A stretch of 64,000 nucleotides of DNA from Acinetobacter tjernbergiae DSM 14971 = CIP 107465 (GCF_000374425.1 NZ_KB894358.1:5404-69403); one strand, 5' to 3'; numbered from the stretch's first letter, positions 1 to 9,681 are shown. Made by a program: numbers and translations. Notes: generated by a model not told the origin, from the letters alone.

Positions 1-1
1 T

Positions 2-76
2 AGGGGCGTCGCCAAGTGGTAAGGCACCGGGTTTTGATCTCGGCATCCGTTGGTTCGAATCCAGCCGCCCCTGCCA
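2..76 (+). tRNA. tRNA-Gln(TTG), copy 1
   Basis: A 75-nt cloverleaf. The 7-bp acceptor stem pairs 2-8 with 66-72, with a weak A-U first pair as glutaminyl-tRNA synthetase prefers. The anticodon loop TTTTGAT carries anticodon TTG, the TTCGAAT T-loop is present, the discriminator is G and CCA is encoded. It reads CAA and, by wobble, CAG. It is the first of three identical tandem copies and is probably co-transcribed with them. Confidence 0.97.
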
Positions 77-105
77 ATTTTCATCTGTAGATATATGTAA
101 TATAT

Positions 106-180
106 AGGGGCGTCGCCAAGTGGTAAGGCACCGGGTTTTGATCTCGGCATCCGTTGGTTCGAATCCAGCCGCCCCTGCCA
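106..180 (+). tRNA. tRNA-Gln(TTG), copy 2
   Basis: Identical base for base to the copy at 2-76, with the same acceptor stem, TTG anticodon and encoded CCA. It is separated from copy 1 by a 29-nt AT-rich spacer. No terminator hairpin lies between the copies, so a polycistronic tRNA precursor is likely. Confidence 0.97.
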
Positions 181-198
181 TTACATATTATCAAATTT

Positions 199-273
199 AG
201 GGGCGTCGCCAAGTGGTAAGGCACCGGGTTTTGATCTCGGCATCCGTTGGTTCGAATCCAGCCGCCCCTGCCA
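199..273 (+). tRNA. tRNA-Gln(TTG), copy 3
   Basis: The third identical 75-nt copy, 18 nt after copy 2. About 100 nt separate it from prs. That gap contains a short hairpin (CGAAG-TATTG-CTTCG, 336-350) but no clear U-tract terminator, so read-through into prs is possible. Confidence 0.97.
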
Positions 274-373
274 TATAATAGATTGTTTCCAAATTACCCG
301 TTGGAAAAATTAAAAATTTTTCCCTTGCGCTCGGTCGAAGTATTGCTTCGCTTAACCCTCGCTCAGGTGCTTC

Positions 374-1327
374 ATGCCCAATCTTGTCGTTTTCAGTGGA
401 AGTGCTCATCCGCATTTCGCCCAAAAAGTCGTAAGCCATTTACATATTCCACTCGGTGCTGCTTCTGTAAGCAAGTTTTCTGATGGTGAAATTTCAGTTG
501 AAATTACTGAAAATGTTCGTGGTAAAGACGTTTTTATCGTTCAATCTACTTGTGCGCCAACCAATGATAACCTGATGGAAATCTTGGTTATGGCTGATGC
601 ATTGCGTCGTGCAAGTGCTGGTCGTATCACCGCAGTCATTCCGTATTTCGGCTATGCACGCCAAGATCGTCGTCCACGTTCAGCTCGTGTACCGATTACT
701 GCGAAAGTTGTTGCAGATATGCTGACAACTGTTGGTATTGATCGCGTCGTCATGATTGACTTACATGCAGACCAAATTCAAGGTTTCTTCGATATTCCCG
801 TTGACAACATCTATGGTACGCCTGCGTTATTGGCAGACCTACGTCAACAACAACATGACAATCTTATGGTGGTTTCACCTGACGTTGGCGGTGTTGTTCG
901 TGCACGTGCTGTTGCAAAACAATTGGGTGATATCGATTTAGCGATTATTGATAAACGTCGCCAAAAAGCAAATGAATCACAAGTGATGCATTTGATTGGT
1001 GATGTAAAAGATCGTGATTGTGTCATTGTCGATGACATGGTTGATACGGCAGGTACGCTATGTAAAGCTGCTGATGCATTGAAACAATTTGGTGCTCGTC
1101 GTGTCATTGCTTATGCAACGCATCCTGTTTTATCGGGTAAAGCACTTGATAACCTTCGAAATTCTGTCATTGATGAACTTGTTGTTACCGACACGATTCC
1201 TCTTTCAGATGAAGCCTTAAACTTAGGTAAAATTCGCCAAGTTTCTGTTGCGAGCATGGTTGCTGAAACAATTCGTCGTATCAATAACGAAGAATCTATT
1301 AGCGCAATGTTTGATAGTTATCTATAA
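374..1327 (+). CDS. prs: Ribose-phosphate pyrophosphokinase
   Basis: Makes PRPP from ribose 5-phosphate and ATP in the cytoplasm, feeding purine, pyrimidine, histidine, tryptophan and NAD synthesis. The 317-aa length matches the bacterial family. Visible motifs are the N-terminal [10 protein letters not shown], the flexible-loop region [18 protein letters not shown] near residue 95, the [11 protein letters not shown] segment, and the PRPP-binding loop [12 protein letters not shown] near residues 216-226. The ATG is preceded by AGG at about 7 nt. It follows the tRNA-Gln array and precedes rplY, from which a strong terminator separates it. Confidence 0.98.
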   Translation: MPNLVVFSGSAHPHFAQKVVSHLHIPLGAASVSKFSDGEISVEITENVRGKDVFIVQSTCAPTNDNLMEILVMADALRRASAGRITAVIPYFGYARQDRRPRSARVPITAKVVADMLTTVGIDRVVMIDLHADQIQGFFDIPVDNIYGTPALLADLRQQQHDNLMVVSPDVGGVVRARAVAKQLGDIDLAIIDKRRQKANESQVMHLIGDVKDRDCVIVDDMVDTAGTLCKAADALKQFGARRVIAYATHPVLSGKALDNLRNSVIDELVVTDTIPLSDEALNLGKIRQVSVASMVAETIRRINNEESISAMFDSYL

Positions 1328-1344
1328 TAGCCCAGCTTTTTCTT

Positions 1345-1371
1345 AAACCCTAGCTTCTGCTAGGGTTTTTC
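1345..1371 (+). terminator. Rho-independent terminator after prs
   Basis: A perfect 10-bp stem (AAACCCTAGC, 1345-1354, with GCTAGGGTTT, 1359-1368), a TTCT loop and a following T run. It ends the prs transcript 17 nt after the stop codon and isolates rplY, which must have its own promoter in 1372-1412. Confidence 0.9.
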
Positions 1372-1425
1372 TATCACTAAACTGGTCGCAAGTTTAGTCT
1401 CTTAAATCTCAATGAGGATATGCCC

Positions 1426-1722
1426 ATGGCAAACTTCGTATTAAATGCTCAAGCACGTGAAGCTGCTCTACAAGGGAAAGGTGCGAGCCGCCGCCTTCGT
1501 CACGCAGCACAAATTCCAGCAATCATCTATGGTGGTAGCGCTGAGCCTGTAACAATTACTTTAGAACTTCGTCAAATCGTTAAAGCTTTAGAAAATAACG
1601 CTTTCTTCGAAGAAGTGATCGAAATCCAAATCGGTGACAAAGTTGAAAATGTTAAAATCCAAGCGTTACAACGTCACCCAGCTAAAAACACACCTATGCA
1701 CGCTGACTTCAAACGCGCATAA
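1426..1722 (+). CDS. rplY: 50S ribosomal protein L25 (short, single-domain form)
   Basis: Binds 5S rRNA in the 50S subunit. At 98 aa it is the short E. coli-like L25 without the C-terminal CTC domain. The recognisable core includes LQGKGASRRLR near the N-terminus, IPAIIYGG and the closing HPADFKR-type segment. Two in-frame ATGs lie close together (1420 and 1426). The Shine-Dalgarno GAGGA at 1414-1418 is only 1-2 nt from the first but 7 nt from the second, so the start is placed at 1426, giving MANFVLNAQ. pth follows after 19 nt and is probably co-transcribed. Confidence 0.96.
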   Translation: MANFVLNAQAREAALQGKGASRRLRHAAQIPAIIYGGSAEPVTITLELRQIVKALENNAFFEEVIEIQIGDKVENVKIQALQRHPAKNTPMHADFKRA

Positions 1723-1741
1723 GTGTTAAAGGCATAAATTA

Positions 1742-2323
1742 GTGTCAGATATTTCGCTAATTGTTGGTTTGGGTAATCCTGGAAAGGAATATGCCCAAAC
1801 CCGCCATAATGCAGGCTTTTGGTTTGTTGAACAGCTTGCTGATCGTTATGGTATTTCCTTAAAAGCTGATCCAAAATTTCATGGATACAGTGGTCGTGGT
1901 CAAATTGAAGGCCATGATGTACGTTTACTCTTACCTACCACTTTTATGAACCGTTCTGGTCAAAGTGTCGTACCATTTGCTAAATTTTATCAAGTTGTTC
2001 CTGAAGCAATTCTCGTTGCTCATGATGAACTCGATATGGACCCTGGTGTTATTCGTTTAAAATCAGGTGGTGGACACGGTGGACATAATGGTCTTCGTGA
2101 TATCGTTCCGCATATTGGTGCTAATTTCCATCGCTTGCGCATCGGAATTGGACATCCTGGTTCTAAAGAACGTGTTTCTGGTCATGTGCTTGGCAAAGCT
2201 CCTAGCAGTGAACAAGCTTTAATGGATGCAGCCATTGATCATGCCTTATCCAAAGTGAAAATGCTCGTCGATGGACAAGTCTCACAGGCAATGAATCAAA
2301 TTAATGCATACAAACCCGCTTAA
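1742..2323 (+). CDS. pth: Peptidyl-tRNA hydrolase
   Basis: Cleaves the ester bond of peptidyl-tRNAs dropped by ribosomes, recycling tRNA. The 193-aa length is standard. Diagnostic segments are IVGLGNPGKEYAQTRHNAG, with the catalytic His at about residue 22, FMNRSG, HDELDMDPG with the conserved Asp, and GGHGGHNGLRDI. The start codon is GTG, preceded by AAAGG. It follows rplY closely, the usual rplY-pth pairing in gammaproteobacteria. Confidence 0.98.
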   Translation: MSDISLIVGLGNPGKEYAQTRHNAGFWFVEQLADRYGISLKADPKFHGYSGRGQIEGHDVRLLLPTTFMNRSGQSVVPFAKFYQVVPEAILVAHDELDMDPGVIRLKSGGGHGGHNGLRDIVPHIGANFHRLRIGIGHPGSKERVSGHVLGKAPSSEQALMDAAIDHALSKVKMLVDGQVSQAMNQINAYKPA

Positions 2324-2469
2324 ATTTAAACTGAATTGTTGATCAATCACGCTTGCCATATTGCATTTTTAAGCGCAAAATGCGCATCAAACCGCCTATC
2401 GCCAGCGGGAAACGTGACAAGTCAACCAATAAGATATTCATCTTAGGTCTTACTCAGGAGACGCTAGCC

Positions 2470-2850
2470 ATGCTATCTCGTTTATTAAAATGTAAAATTC
2501 ACCGCGCAGTTGTCACTCATGCAGAACTTCATTATGAAGGTTCTTGTGCAATTGATGGTGTATTAATGGACTTAGCAGGGATTCGTGAATACGAAGAAAT
2601 CCACGTATGGAACGTAACGAACGGCAAACGCTTCACAACTTATGCAATTCGTGGTGAAGATGACTCAGGTATTATTTCAGTGAATGGCGGCGCAGCACAC
2701 CAAGCTGATGTCGGTGATTTAGTGATTATTGCAACTTTTGGTGATTTCACTGAAGTAGAAGCAAACCTTCACAAACCTCGTTTGGTTTATGCAAATCCAG
2801 ACAATACAGTCAATCACACAGCAAACTGTATTCCTGTACAAATTGCATAA
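2470..2850 (+). CDS. panD: Aspartate 1-decarboxylase proenzyme
   Basis: Converts L-aspartate to beta-alanine for pantothenate and CoA synthesis. The proenzyme self-cleaves between Gly24 and Ser25; the EGSC site is exactly there, and Ser25 becomes the pyruvoyl cofactor. The 126-aa length is the family norm. The ATG at 2470 is preceded by CAGGAG; an upstream in-frame extension to 2353 has no family match and is not used. About 145 nt separate it from pth, so it probably has its own promoter. A terminator follows. CoA synthesis is also represented by coaX at 50498. Confidence 0.98.
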   Translation: MLSRLLKCKIHRAVVTHAELHYEGSCAIDGVLMDLAGIREYEEIHVWNVTNGKRFTTYAIRGEDDSGIISVNGGAAHQADVGDLVIIATFGDFTEVEANLHKPRLVYANPDNTVNHTANCIPVQIA

Positions 2851-2866
2851 GCAGTAAAAAATTCCT

Positions 2867-2896
2867 AAAAGCCAGTCAATATGAACTGGCTTTTTT
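2867..2896 (+). terminator. Rho-independent terminator after panD
   Basis: Stem GCCAGT (2871-2876) with ACTGGC (2885-2890), extended by A/T pairs, an 8-nt loop and a run of T. It sits 16 nt after the panD stop. Confidence 0.88.
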
Positions 2897-3024
2897 ATTA
2901 GAATTTAAAAAGAGAAAACTGAAATACAAAAACACTTAAAAATAAGCTTTTATTTTACTGAACCTGACTTGTAAAACAGTACGACACTTTATTAAATAAA
3001 TAGAAAATAAAGAAAATTAATAAT

Positions 3025-4815
3025 ATGGATATTGTAACAATACTTAGTAAAGTCACAGTTTTTTCCCACTTAGATGAACTAAGCTTAGTTATGCTTGCTC
3101 AGCACTGTTCAATTACATATTTACAAGCAGGGCAACAACTCTACCAAACCAATGATCCTGCCACTCACCTTTATATCATCGTTTATGGTCGTATCAGGTT
3201 AAATACAGTTTCAAATTTATCTACCTATTTAGGTCGTTATGAAGTTCTTGGTGAAATAGGTATAATTTCCAATCAACCACATCATGGTTCAGTCAAAGCC
3301 ATGAGGGATACGACACTATTATCTATTCCACGACAACAATTTATAGATTTCCTTTACCACCAAATTAATACGCTATTTGCTTTATCCCAATTAATTATTG
3401 CTCGCACACAACCTGATTTACAACATGCACATCCCATGAGCCATAATAGAACCTTGTCAATTATTCCTGTTTCTTCTCAAATTCCAGCAATCCATTTAGC
3501 AGAAAAACTTACTGAGCACTTACAGCGTTGGCCACATGTACGTTTAGTCACAGCTGCTCATGTCGATGCTCTATTTGGAATTGGGTTTAGCCAAACACCG
3601 CTCGATTATGGTGATGATGATTTAAAATTGAGACAATGGTTAGCTAGTTTAGAAGAAAAACATTGCTACGTCCTATATGCAGCACACCAAAATGATGATC
3701 AGTGGTCAAAACGCTGCTTACGCCAAGCCGATCGTGTATTGATATTAGCTGAAGCCAATCAAACACCTACTCATACCAAATTGGTAGATGTCTTAAATCA
3801 ACATGATTGGCAAAGCCAGATTGAATTAGTTCTACTGCGCTCAGAGGGTGATCCATCTCCTCATACGCTTATTTGGAAACAGCTCTATCATGCAAGAGCT
3901 CATTATTTTATTCATCCTTGGGCGCAAACTGACATCTGTGCAATTGCTCGACAGATTTCAAGTCAAGGGGTCGGTTTAGTTCTTGGTGGAGGTGGTGCAC
4001 GTGGCTTTGCTCATATTGGGTTAATTCGTGCGCTTGAGCAATTGCATATCCCAATTGATATAGTGGGTGGAACTAGTATGGGCGCATTTGTCGCTGCTTT
4101 AGTTGCATGTGGTTTTGATAGTATTGAGATGACACATATCGCTTATGAGACTTTTGTGGCACGAAACTATTTGAATGATTACACCATGCCTAGAGTATCT
4201 TTAATTCGTGGACAGCGTTTCCATTCTCGCCTACAAGCGATATTCGGTCATCAACGTATAGAAGAATTAAAAAGAACCTTTTACTGTATTTCAACCAATC
4301 TCACGACTGGCGAAGCTGTGATTCATGATCAAGGTGAATTGGCAACATGGGTTGGAACCAGTATGAGTGTTCCTGGTGTTGCACCACCTGTAGCATGGCG
4401 TGAAAACTTATTATGTGATGGTGGTGTCATCAATAATCTTCCAACAGATGTGATGCAAAATTTAGAAAGAGGCACAATTATAGCTAGCAATGTCAGTTTA
4501 CATGATGATATTCGGGTTCCTGGTATTGGTTTGGATCAACCCGATCAAAGTGCCCTATTGAATTGGAACAAACTAATCAAAGATAAACTCCTTCATGCAC
4601 CACGCCTTGCAGAAATTTTAATGCGGACTGCGACACTTGCAAGTGACACCATGATCCAAACTGCCGCTATTGAACGTGCGAATCTACATATTCGTATGCC
4701 AATTAATGGGATTGGAATGTTTGATTGGCATCGACTAGATGAATTGGTTGAAATCGGCTACGAACATGCTCTTGCCACATTAGTTCCGATTCGAGATACC
4801 CTCCCCATCGCTTAG
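3025..4815 (+). CDS. Patatin-like phospholipase with N-terminal cyclic-nucleotide-binding-type domain
   Basis: A 596-aa protein with two parts. Residues 1-130 resemble a cNMP-binding (CAP-effector) domain: an IVYGRIRL turn and a VLGEIGIIS segment. Residues about 315-520 form a patatin phospholipase domain with the oxyanion motif GGGGARGFAHIG, the nucleophile GTSMG and the catalytic DGG in CDGGVINNLP. The arrangement matches the bacterial NTE-like (neuropathy target esterase) patatins, which hydrolyse phospholipids or lysophospholipids at the inner membrane. No signal peptide is evident. The middle region (150-300) is a Rossmann-like stretch of unclear role. The ribosome-binding site is weak (AAAG). 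It is transcribed alone and convergent with the gene at 4831. The substrate and the ligand of the regulatory domain are unknown. Confidence 0.88.
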   Translation: MDIVTILSKVTVFSHLDELSLVMLAQHCSITYLQAGQQLYQTNDPATHLYIIVYGRIRLNTVSNLSTYLGRYEVLGEIGIISNQPHHGSVKAMRDTTLLSIPRQQFIDFLYHQINTLFALSQLIIARTQPDLQHAHPMSHNRTLSIIPVSSQIPAIHLAEKLTEHLQRWPHVRLVTAAHVDALFGIGFSQTPLDYGDDDLKLRQWLASLEEKHCYVLYAAHQNDDQWSKRCLRQADRVLILAEANQTPTHTKLVDVLNQHDWQSQIELVLLRSEGDPSPHTLIWKQLYHARAHYFIHPWAQTDICAIARQISSQGVGLVLGGGGARGFAHIGLIRALEQLHIPIDIVGGTSMGAFVAALVACGFDSIEMTHIAYETFVARNYLNDYTMPRVSLIRGQRFHSRLQAIFGHQRIEELKRTFYCISTNLTTGEAVIHDQGELATWVGTSMSVPGVAPPVAWRENLLCDGGVINNLPTDVMQNLERGTIIASNVSLHDDIRVPGIGLDQPDQSALLNWNKLIKDKLLHAPRLAEILMRTATLASDTMIQTAAIERANLHIRMPINGIGMFDWHRLDELVEIGYEHALATLVPIRDTLPIA

Positions 4816-4830
4816 ACTTTAGATTAAATT

Positions 4831-6006
4831 TTATATCAAAGTATCAATTTGATAACGGTCAATTAAACCATCTAAATATTGATACGTTTCGACATCAAGT
4901 TGTTGCATATAAGTATGGAGAATTTGCTGACATTGCTGCTGTTGCTCTAATGGCATACGGCGTACAATATCAAAAGTTACTTCCCATTGGGAGCGCAATA
5001 AGGAAGCATAAGCAATATGATGTAAAACCTTTACGTCAATTTGAGCAATTGCAGTTGCAACCACTTGTCTCGCTTCATTTTGCATATAATTAACAACAAC
5101 CAACATATCTGTCCATAAATCACATTCGTCCGCTGCTTCAACAATACTTTTGATGATTTCAACCTGTCGCAAAGCAGGTAAATTTGCAACATAGTATTGG
5201 GCTTGTTCAGATAAACAGGCAACAACTGGTAGCATATCTTCCCAAAGTTGATCTTCTTGCGCTGCCCGAATAATTGCATTTATTACAGTTTCACCTTGCT
5301 GTACGGCTAGATCACCCAATTCCTGCTTTAGCTCATAACCAATATGACTCATTAATGCCAATAACTTAGGCCACACTAAACGCTGTGTTTGATCACCTAT
5401 AATCAATAATGTCTTTTTAATACGTTCTTTAGGCAAAACATGTACCAAATGATCAATGCGTTCTCTTGATTCGATATAAAAAGCGATTTCCAATAAATCG
5501 CTTTCCTTATCAATCATTTGAGCAACGTCTTGTACAACCTCATCAGATAGCATTCCAACAAACCGCCCCATGGTAACAAAATTTTCTTGTTCTAAAAGAA
5601 CTTTAGCAATATCAATAATTTGATGTGTAGTTAGATAAGCCAATAATTCTCTTGCCAATCTAGGGTCTAAGTAAACTGAAATCGAAGCCAGTGTATTCGC
5701 TGGTAAATGTTTCGCAATTCGATAAAGGTTCTCTGTTGATAAATGTACTGCGATTTGAGCGACGATAAAGGGATCAAAAAAATGCTTTACCATCAACACC
5801 GTCAACCTACTCGGCAGCCAATTCACCCACCCAGCTAAATAACGAAAACGTGTTTTTTGTTGGCTTTGTAGCAACTCAATAATTGCAAAACGAAATTGTC
5901 TCAAGTTTTCTGGTGCTAAAGGAAGTAAAAAAGCCAATTGCTGCTCTGAAACATTTAGAATCTGAGTAAGTTTTATAATTTCAGCATGAACAGCAAGTCG
6001 AGTCAT
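4831..6006 (-). CDS. Conserved hypothetical, all-helical repeat-like protein (391 aa)
   Basis: I do not recognise a function. The sequence is almost entirely amphipathic helix with recurring 30-40 residue units, such as the LARELLAYLTTHQIIDIAKVL type, reminiscent of HEAT-like or MgtE-N-like superhelices. There are no membrane segments, signal peptide or catalytic motif. The start ATG follows AAGGGA with good spacing. It lies 16 nt downstream of the small gene at 6023-6241 in the same direction, so the two form a likely operon. A scaffold or protein-interaction role is only an inference from the fold type. Confidence 0.75.
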   Translation of the reverse strand: MTRLAVHAEIIKLTQILNVSEQQLAFLLPLAPENLRQFRFAIIELLQSQQKTRFRYLAGWVNWLPSRLTVLMVKHFFDPFIVAQIAVHLSTENLYRIAKHLPANTLASISVYLDPRLARELLAYLTTHQIIDIAKVLLEQENFVTMGRFVGMLSDEVVQDVAQMIDKESDLLEIAFYIESRERIDHLVHVLPKERIKKTLLIIGDQTQRLVWPKLLALMSHIGYELKQELGDLAVQQGETVINAIIRAAQEDQLWEDMLPVVACLSEQAQYYVANLPALRQVEIIKSIVEAADECDLWTDMLVVVNYMQNEARQVVATAIAQIDVKVLHHIAYASLLRSQWEVTFDIVRRMPLEQQQQCQQILHTYMQQLDVETYQYLDGLIDRYQIDTLI

Positions 6007-6022
6007 GACAGTTCCCTTATTT

Positions 6023-6241
6023 TTAGATTTTTTTATTTTTAAAAAGAAACCGTAAAAAAAATGGCATCTGAAATAAACTTTTATTAATTTTTTGATTTTC
6101 CGATTGAACAGTCTGTTGCAATTGTTGATTAAGCCAGTTCATATCCTGCTCAGAAATATAACTAAAATCCTTAAGACTCATCACAGGCCGATGCAGTTGT
6201 TGTGCCAGCTTCTCTAACTCTGATTGGTGTAATTGATCCAT
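6023..6241 (-). CDS. Small hypothetical protein (72 aa)
   Basis: Unrecognised. The N-terminal two thirds are polar and helical and rich in Gln and Leu; the C-terminus (FFLRFLFKNKKI) is hydrophobic then basic, which might contact the membrane. It is the first gene of a leftward pair, with the Shine-Dalgarno of the 391-aa gene lying inside the 16-nt gap. The coupling makes it more believable than its size alone. No family assigned. Confidence 0.6.
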   Translation of the reverse strand: MDQLHQSELEKLAQQLHRPVMSLKDFSYISEQDMNWLNQQLQQTVQSENQKINKSLFQMPFFLRFLFKNKKI

Positions 6242-6360
6242 TTAGCTGACCCATTTTATTGTTGTTTTATCATTTGAGTTTATGCTTAATTGGCATTCAT
6301 TACTAGTTTCGCCAATGAATAAAAAAGATTGAACAAGCTCTCTGCTTATTTCTAGATTTG

Positions 6361-6416
6361 TATAGAACGATTCATTCTATAAAAACTATATTTTTCACAA
6401 AAAATATGAATATAAT
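6361..6416 (+). promoter_or_regulatory. Probable ribB promoter region with inverted repeat
   Basis: TATAAT at 6411-6416 has the spacing of a -10 box for a transcript entering the FMN riboswitch at about 6427. The -35 is poor. Upstream, TATAGAA (6361-6367) and TTCTATA (6375-6381) form a 7-bp inverted repeat with a 7-nt spacer that could be an operator. Promoter assignment is from motif only. Confidence 0.45.
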
Positions 6417-6426
6417 TAAGACACAT

Positions 6427-6578
6427 CGCTTCAGGGCGGGGTGAAATTCCCCACCGGTGGTAAGTTAGGCTTTGATCATCACCGACCTAATCAGCCCACG
6501 AGCCTGTATATATATTTATATACTCGCAGATTTGGTGAGAGACCAAAGCCGACGGTATAGTCCGGATGAAAGAAGACG
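6427..6578 (+). promoter_or_regulatory. FMN riboswitch (RFN element)
   Basis: The conserved RFN core is present in order: CAGGGCGGGGTGAAATTCCC at the 5' side, CCGGTGGTAA, AGCCCACGAGC, the TTTGGT...ACCAAA arm, then GCCGACGGTATAGTCCGG and ATGAAAGAAGA at the 3' side. A variable arm (TATATATATTTATATA) replaces one stem tip. The aptamer binds FMN and normally lowers expression of riboflavin genes. It lies about 100 nt before the ribB ATG. The 3' strand ACCAAAG (6542-6548) could alternatively pair with CTTTGGT (6594-6600), a plausible expression platform. Confidence 0.96.
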
Positions 6579-6675
6579 AAATCACCAGAACAACTTTGGT
6601 TCGTTTTGGTGCGCGCTTATTTTTACATCAGTCCTGAAATGTTCAACCGTATCCTATTTACGAGAGCGTTTCATT

Positions 6676-7335
6676 ATGTCAAGTTTAATTCAACCCGAAC
6701 TTTTTTTTTCAGCCCTTTCTCCTGCTGAACAACGTATTCAACAAGCTTTAGAAGACATCCGCCAAGGCAAACCAGTATTGGTAATGGATGATTTTGACCG
6801 CGAAAATGAAGCCGACTTAATTATTGCTGCTGAAACACTCACTGTCGAAACCATGGCACGAATGATTCGTGATGGTTCTGGTATTGTGTGCTTATGCCTA
6901 ACAGAAGAATTGGCAGATCATCTAGAACTCCCACCAATGGTGGTCGACAATTCTAGCCAATTTAAAACAGCATTCACGGTAACGATCGAAGCAGCTCAAG
7001 GCGTTACGACAGGTGTTTCTGCTAAAGATCGCGTAACAACAATTTTAGCTGCCACTAAAGATGGTGCTATTGCAAGTGACCTCAGTCGCCCAGGTCATGT
7101 ATTTCCATTACGCGCACGTGATGGCGGTGTATTAACTCGCCGTGGACATACCGAAGGAACCATTGATTTAGCTCGCTTGGCTGGCTTAAAACCATCAGGT
7201 GTATTATGTGAATTGACTAATCCTGATGGTTCTATGGCATCAGGTATTCAAGTTTTGGCTTATGCTCAAACACATGGTTTAACACTCATTAGTATTGACG
7301 AATTAGTTCAATATCGCTTGAAGCATAATCTCTAA
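6676..7335 (+). CDS. ribB: 3,4-dihydroxy-2-butanone 4-phosphate synthase
   Basis: Converts ribulose 5-phosphate to the four-carbon precursor of riboflavin, releasing formate. The 219-aa monofunctional form carries [11 protein letters not shown] (metal and substrate acidic loop), the [13 protein letters not shown] motif and RRGHTEG. The ATG at 6676 begins [11 protein letters not shown]; a frame that stays open upstream to 6472 runs through the riboswitch and is not coding. No GTP cyclohydrolase II domain is fused. Regulation by FMN through the upstream riboswitch is strongly implied. A terminator follows. Confidence 0.97.
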   Translation: MSSLIQPELFFSALSPAEQRIQQALEDIRQGKPVLVMDDFDRENEADLIIAAETLTVETMARMIRDGSGIVCLCLTEELADHLELPPMVVDNSSQFKTAFTVTIEAAQGVTTGVSAKDRVTTILAATKDGAIASDLSRPGHVFPLRARDGGVLTRRGHTEGTIDLARLAGLKPSGVLCELTNPDGSMASGIQVLAYAQTHGLTLISIDELVQYRLKHNL

Positions 7336-7346
7336 TCAAAGAATAA

Positions 7347-7370
7347 AAAGCCTCGAATCATCGAGGCTTT
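7347..7370. terminator. Bidirectional terminator between ribB and the gph-like gene
   Basis: A perfect 10-bp stem, AAAGCCTCGA (7347-7356) with TCGAGGCTTT (7361-7370), and an ATCA loop, lies between two convergent genes. A-rich DNA on the left and T-rich DNA at the stem foot let it serve both directions, though the T run after it on the plus strand is short. Confidence 0.8.
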
Positions 7371-7385
7371 CCATCACTTCAATGG

Positions 7386-8060
7386 TTATGAAACTTTTCG
7401 TTCCACATTAAGTTCATCAACCTTGCTGATCAATTGGCTAAATTGTGAAATTTGGGCAATCGGTTGTGCCTGAGCGAGTTCTTCTGCTGTACCATAACCA
7501 TAATTTACAGCAATGGTTTCAATACCGTGGGCACGTGCACCAATCACATCATATTGACGATCTCCCACCATAATGCACTGCTGCGCATCCAATTGCTCTT
7601 TTTCAAGAATATATGCAATTAGATCTATTTTATTGGTACGTTCACCTGTTAATTCACTGCCATACATTTCAGTAAAATATTGATCCAACCCAAAATGAGC
7701 AAGGATACGTTTCGCATAAACTGTTGGCTTCGCCGTCGCTAAAAATAACCGATAACCTTGTACTTGTAACTGTTGCAACGTTTCTACCACTGTTGCATAG
7801 ACCTCGTTTTCAAATAAACCTGTCACTGAAAAACGCTCGCGATAAGCAAGTAACGCTTGTTCAGCAAAATCATCATCCTGAGTATTTAATAACTTTGCAA
7901 ATGAAGCTTTCAACGGAGGTCCAATCGTCCAATCTAAATCGACTTCATCCGCTAAAGGGTGGCCCAGTTTTTCTAAAGCATAACGAATTGAGCGATGAAT
8001 ACCCGCTTTGGGGTCAGTTAAAGTCCCATCTAAATCAATCAGAATATTTTTGATCGTCAT
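7386..8060 (-). CDS. HAD-family phosphatase, phosphoglycolate phosphatase-like
   Basis: A 224-aa haloacid-dehalogenase-fold hydrolase. Motif I is DLDGTLTDP with the nucleophile Asp near residue 9, motif II is ATAKP, and motif III is MVGDRQYDVIGARAHG. A helical cap of the Gph type lies between motifs I and II. The family removes phosphate from small metabolites such as 2-phosphoglycolate, but the substrate cannot be read from the sequence. It is transcribed leftward, divergent from thiD across an 87-nt gap. Confidence 0.9.
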   Translation of the reverse strand: MTIKNILIDLDGTLTDPKAGIHRSIRYALEKLGHPLADEVDLDWTIGPPLKASFAKLLNTQDDDFAEQALLAYRERFSVTGLFENEVYATVVETLQQLQVQGYRLFLATAKPTVYAKRILAHFGLDQYFTEMYGSELTGERTNKIDLIAYILEKEQLDAQQCIMVGDRQYDVIGARAHGIETIAVNYGYGTAEELAQAQPIAQISQFSQLISKVDELNVERKVS

Positions 8061-8141
8061 TCGTTCAATCTCTTAAAGCCTTACATAACATAGTCGAGAG
8101 TTTCTCGAAACTCCCATATACTAGCCTAAATGAGAGAATAA

Positions 8142-8921
<780 letters not shown>

Positions 8922-8978
8922 TACTTTAGTGGAAATGAATAGAAATATGCAGATTTCTATTCATTTGCTCAAGCTACA

Positions 8979-9674
8979 CTAACGATAGTTCACACCATTA
9001 TTCAAATCAAAAACTTCACCACTTAAACAAGTGGGGGCAGCATCTGCTAACCAAAATGCCATATCTGCAATTTCTTGTGCTTGGCAAAATTGCTGATTCA
9101 AAGTGGCTTCTTTTAAACGTTTCTGTCTCTCAATCGGAATCTTTTGCATCATCTGAGTTTCAACAGGACCAGGTGCGATGCTAAAGGTTTGAATATGATA
9201 CTGGGCATGACTTCGAGCTAAACTACGCATCCCATTTATCAACCCTGCTTTTGAAATTCCATACCAAATATCAGGATGCCCAATTTGCCCTGCAATTGAT
9301 GCAATACTAATGATTCGCCCAGATTGCTGTGTTTTAAACACATTCTCAGCCACATCTATACTCAATTGCATGGTATGAATCAAATTCACATTCATAATGT
9401 TATACAATTCATCCCACGTATATGAACTTGCTGTAAGTGTATTCATATAACCTGCATTATTAATCAGAATATCAAATCGTCCGATCTGCTCCATAACACT
9501 TTTAAGTTGCTTATATTGCAACATATCCGCTTGCCAATGATGTAAATGAGCATGGGTATATTGTGGTACATGGCGAGAAATATTATGCACCTCATAATGC
9601 TGATCTAAGAATTTCTGGGCAATTGCTTGCCCAATCCCTTGACTTGCTCCAGTGATAACCATTTTTTTCATCAT
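8979..9674 (-). CDS. Short-chain dehydrogenase/reductase
   Basis: A 231-aa classical SDR. The TGASQGIG cofactor motif is at the N-terminus, NNAGYM follows, and the catalytic triad is Ser in SIASIAG with YGISK. The absence of an acidic residue at the end of strand beta-2 fits NADP(H). The substrate is unknown. The frame opens at a TTG, but the ATG at 9674 is preferred, with GAGG upstream. It lies 7 nt after the GST gene, so the two are surely one transcript, probably controlled by the divergent TetR regulator. Confidence 0.88.
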   Translation of the reverse strand: MMKKMVITGASQGIGQAIAQKFLDQHYEVHNISRHVPQYTHAHLHHWQADMLQYKQLKSVMEQIGRFDILINNAGYMNTLTASSYTWDELYNIMNVNLIHTMQLSIDVAENVFKTQQSGRIISIASIAGQIGHPDIWYGISKAGLINGMRSLARSHAQYHIQTFSIAPGPVETQMMQKIPIERQKRLKEATLNQQFCQAQEIADMAFWLADAAPTCLSGEVFDLNNGVNYR

Positions 9675-9681
9675 CAACTTA

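Noticed and set aside
197..483. Open frames on both strands overlapping tRNA-Gln copy 3 and the prs start (197-439 minus, 247-483 plus).
   Set aside because: They run through a structural tRNA gene and the prs coding sequence in other frames and have no family-like features.
6472..6675. In-frame N-terminal extension of ribB through the riboswitch.
   Set aside because: The extension is riboswitch RNA; ribB proteins start at the MSSLIQ-type residue near 6676.
8094..8113. Overlapping palindromes TCGAGA/TCTCGA and GAGTTT/AAACTC between the gph-like gene and thiD.
   Set aside because: Short, and no regulator gene lies nearby to support an operator.
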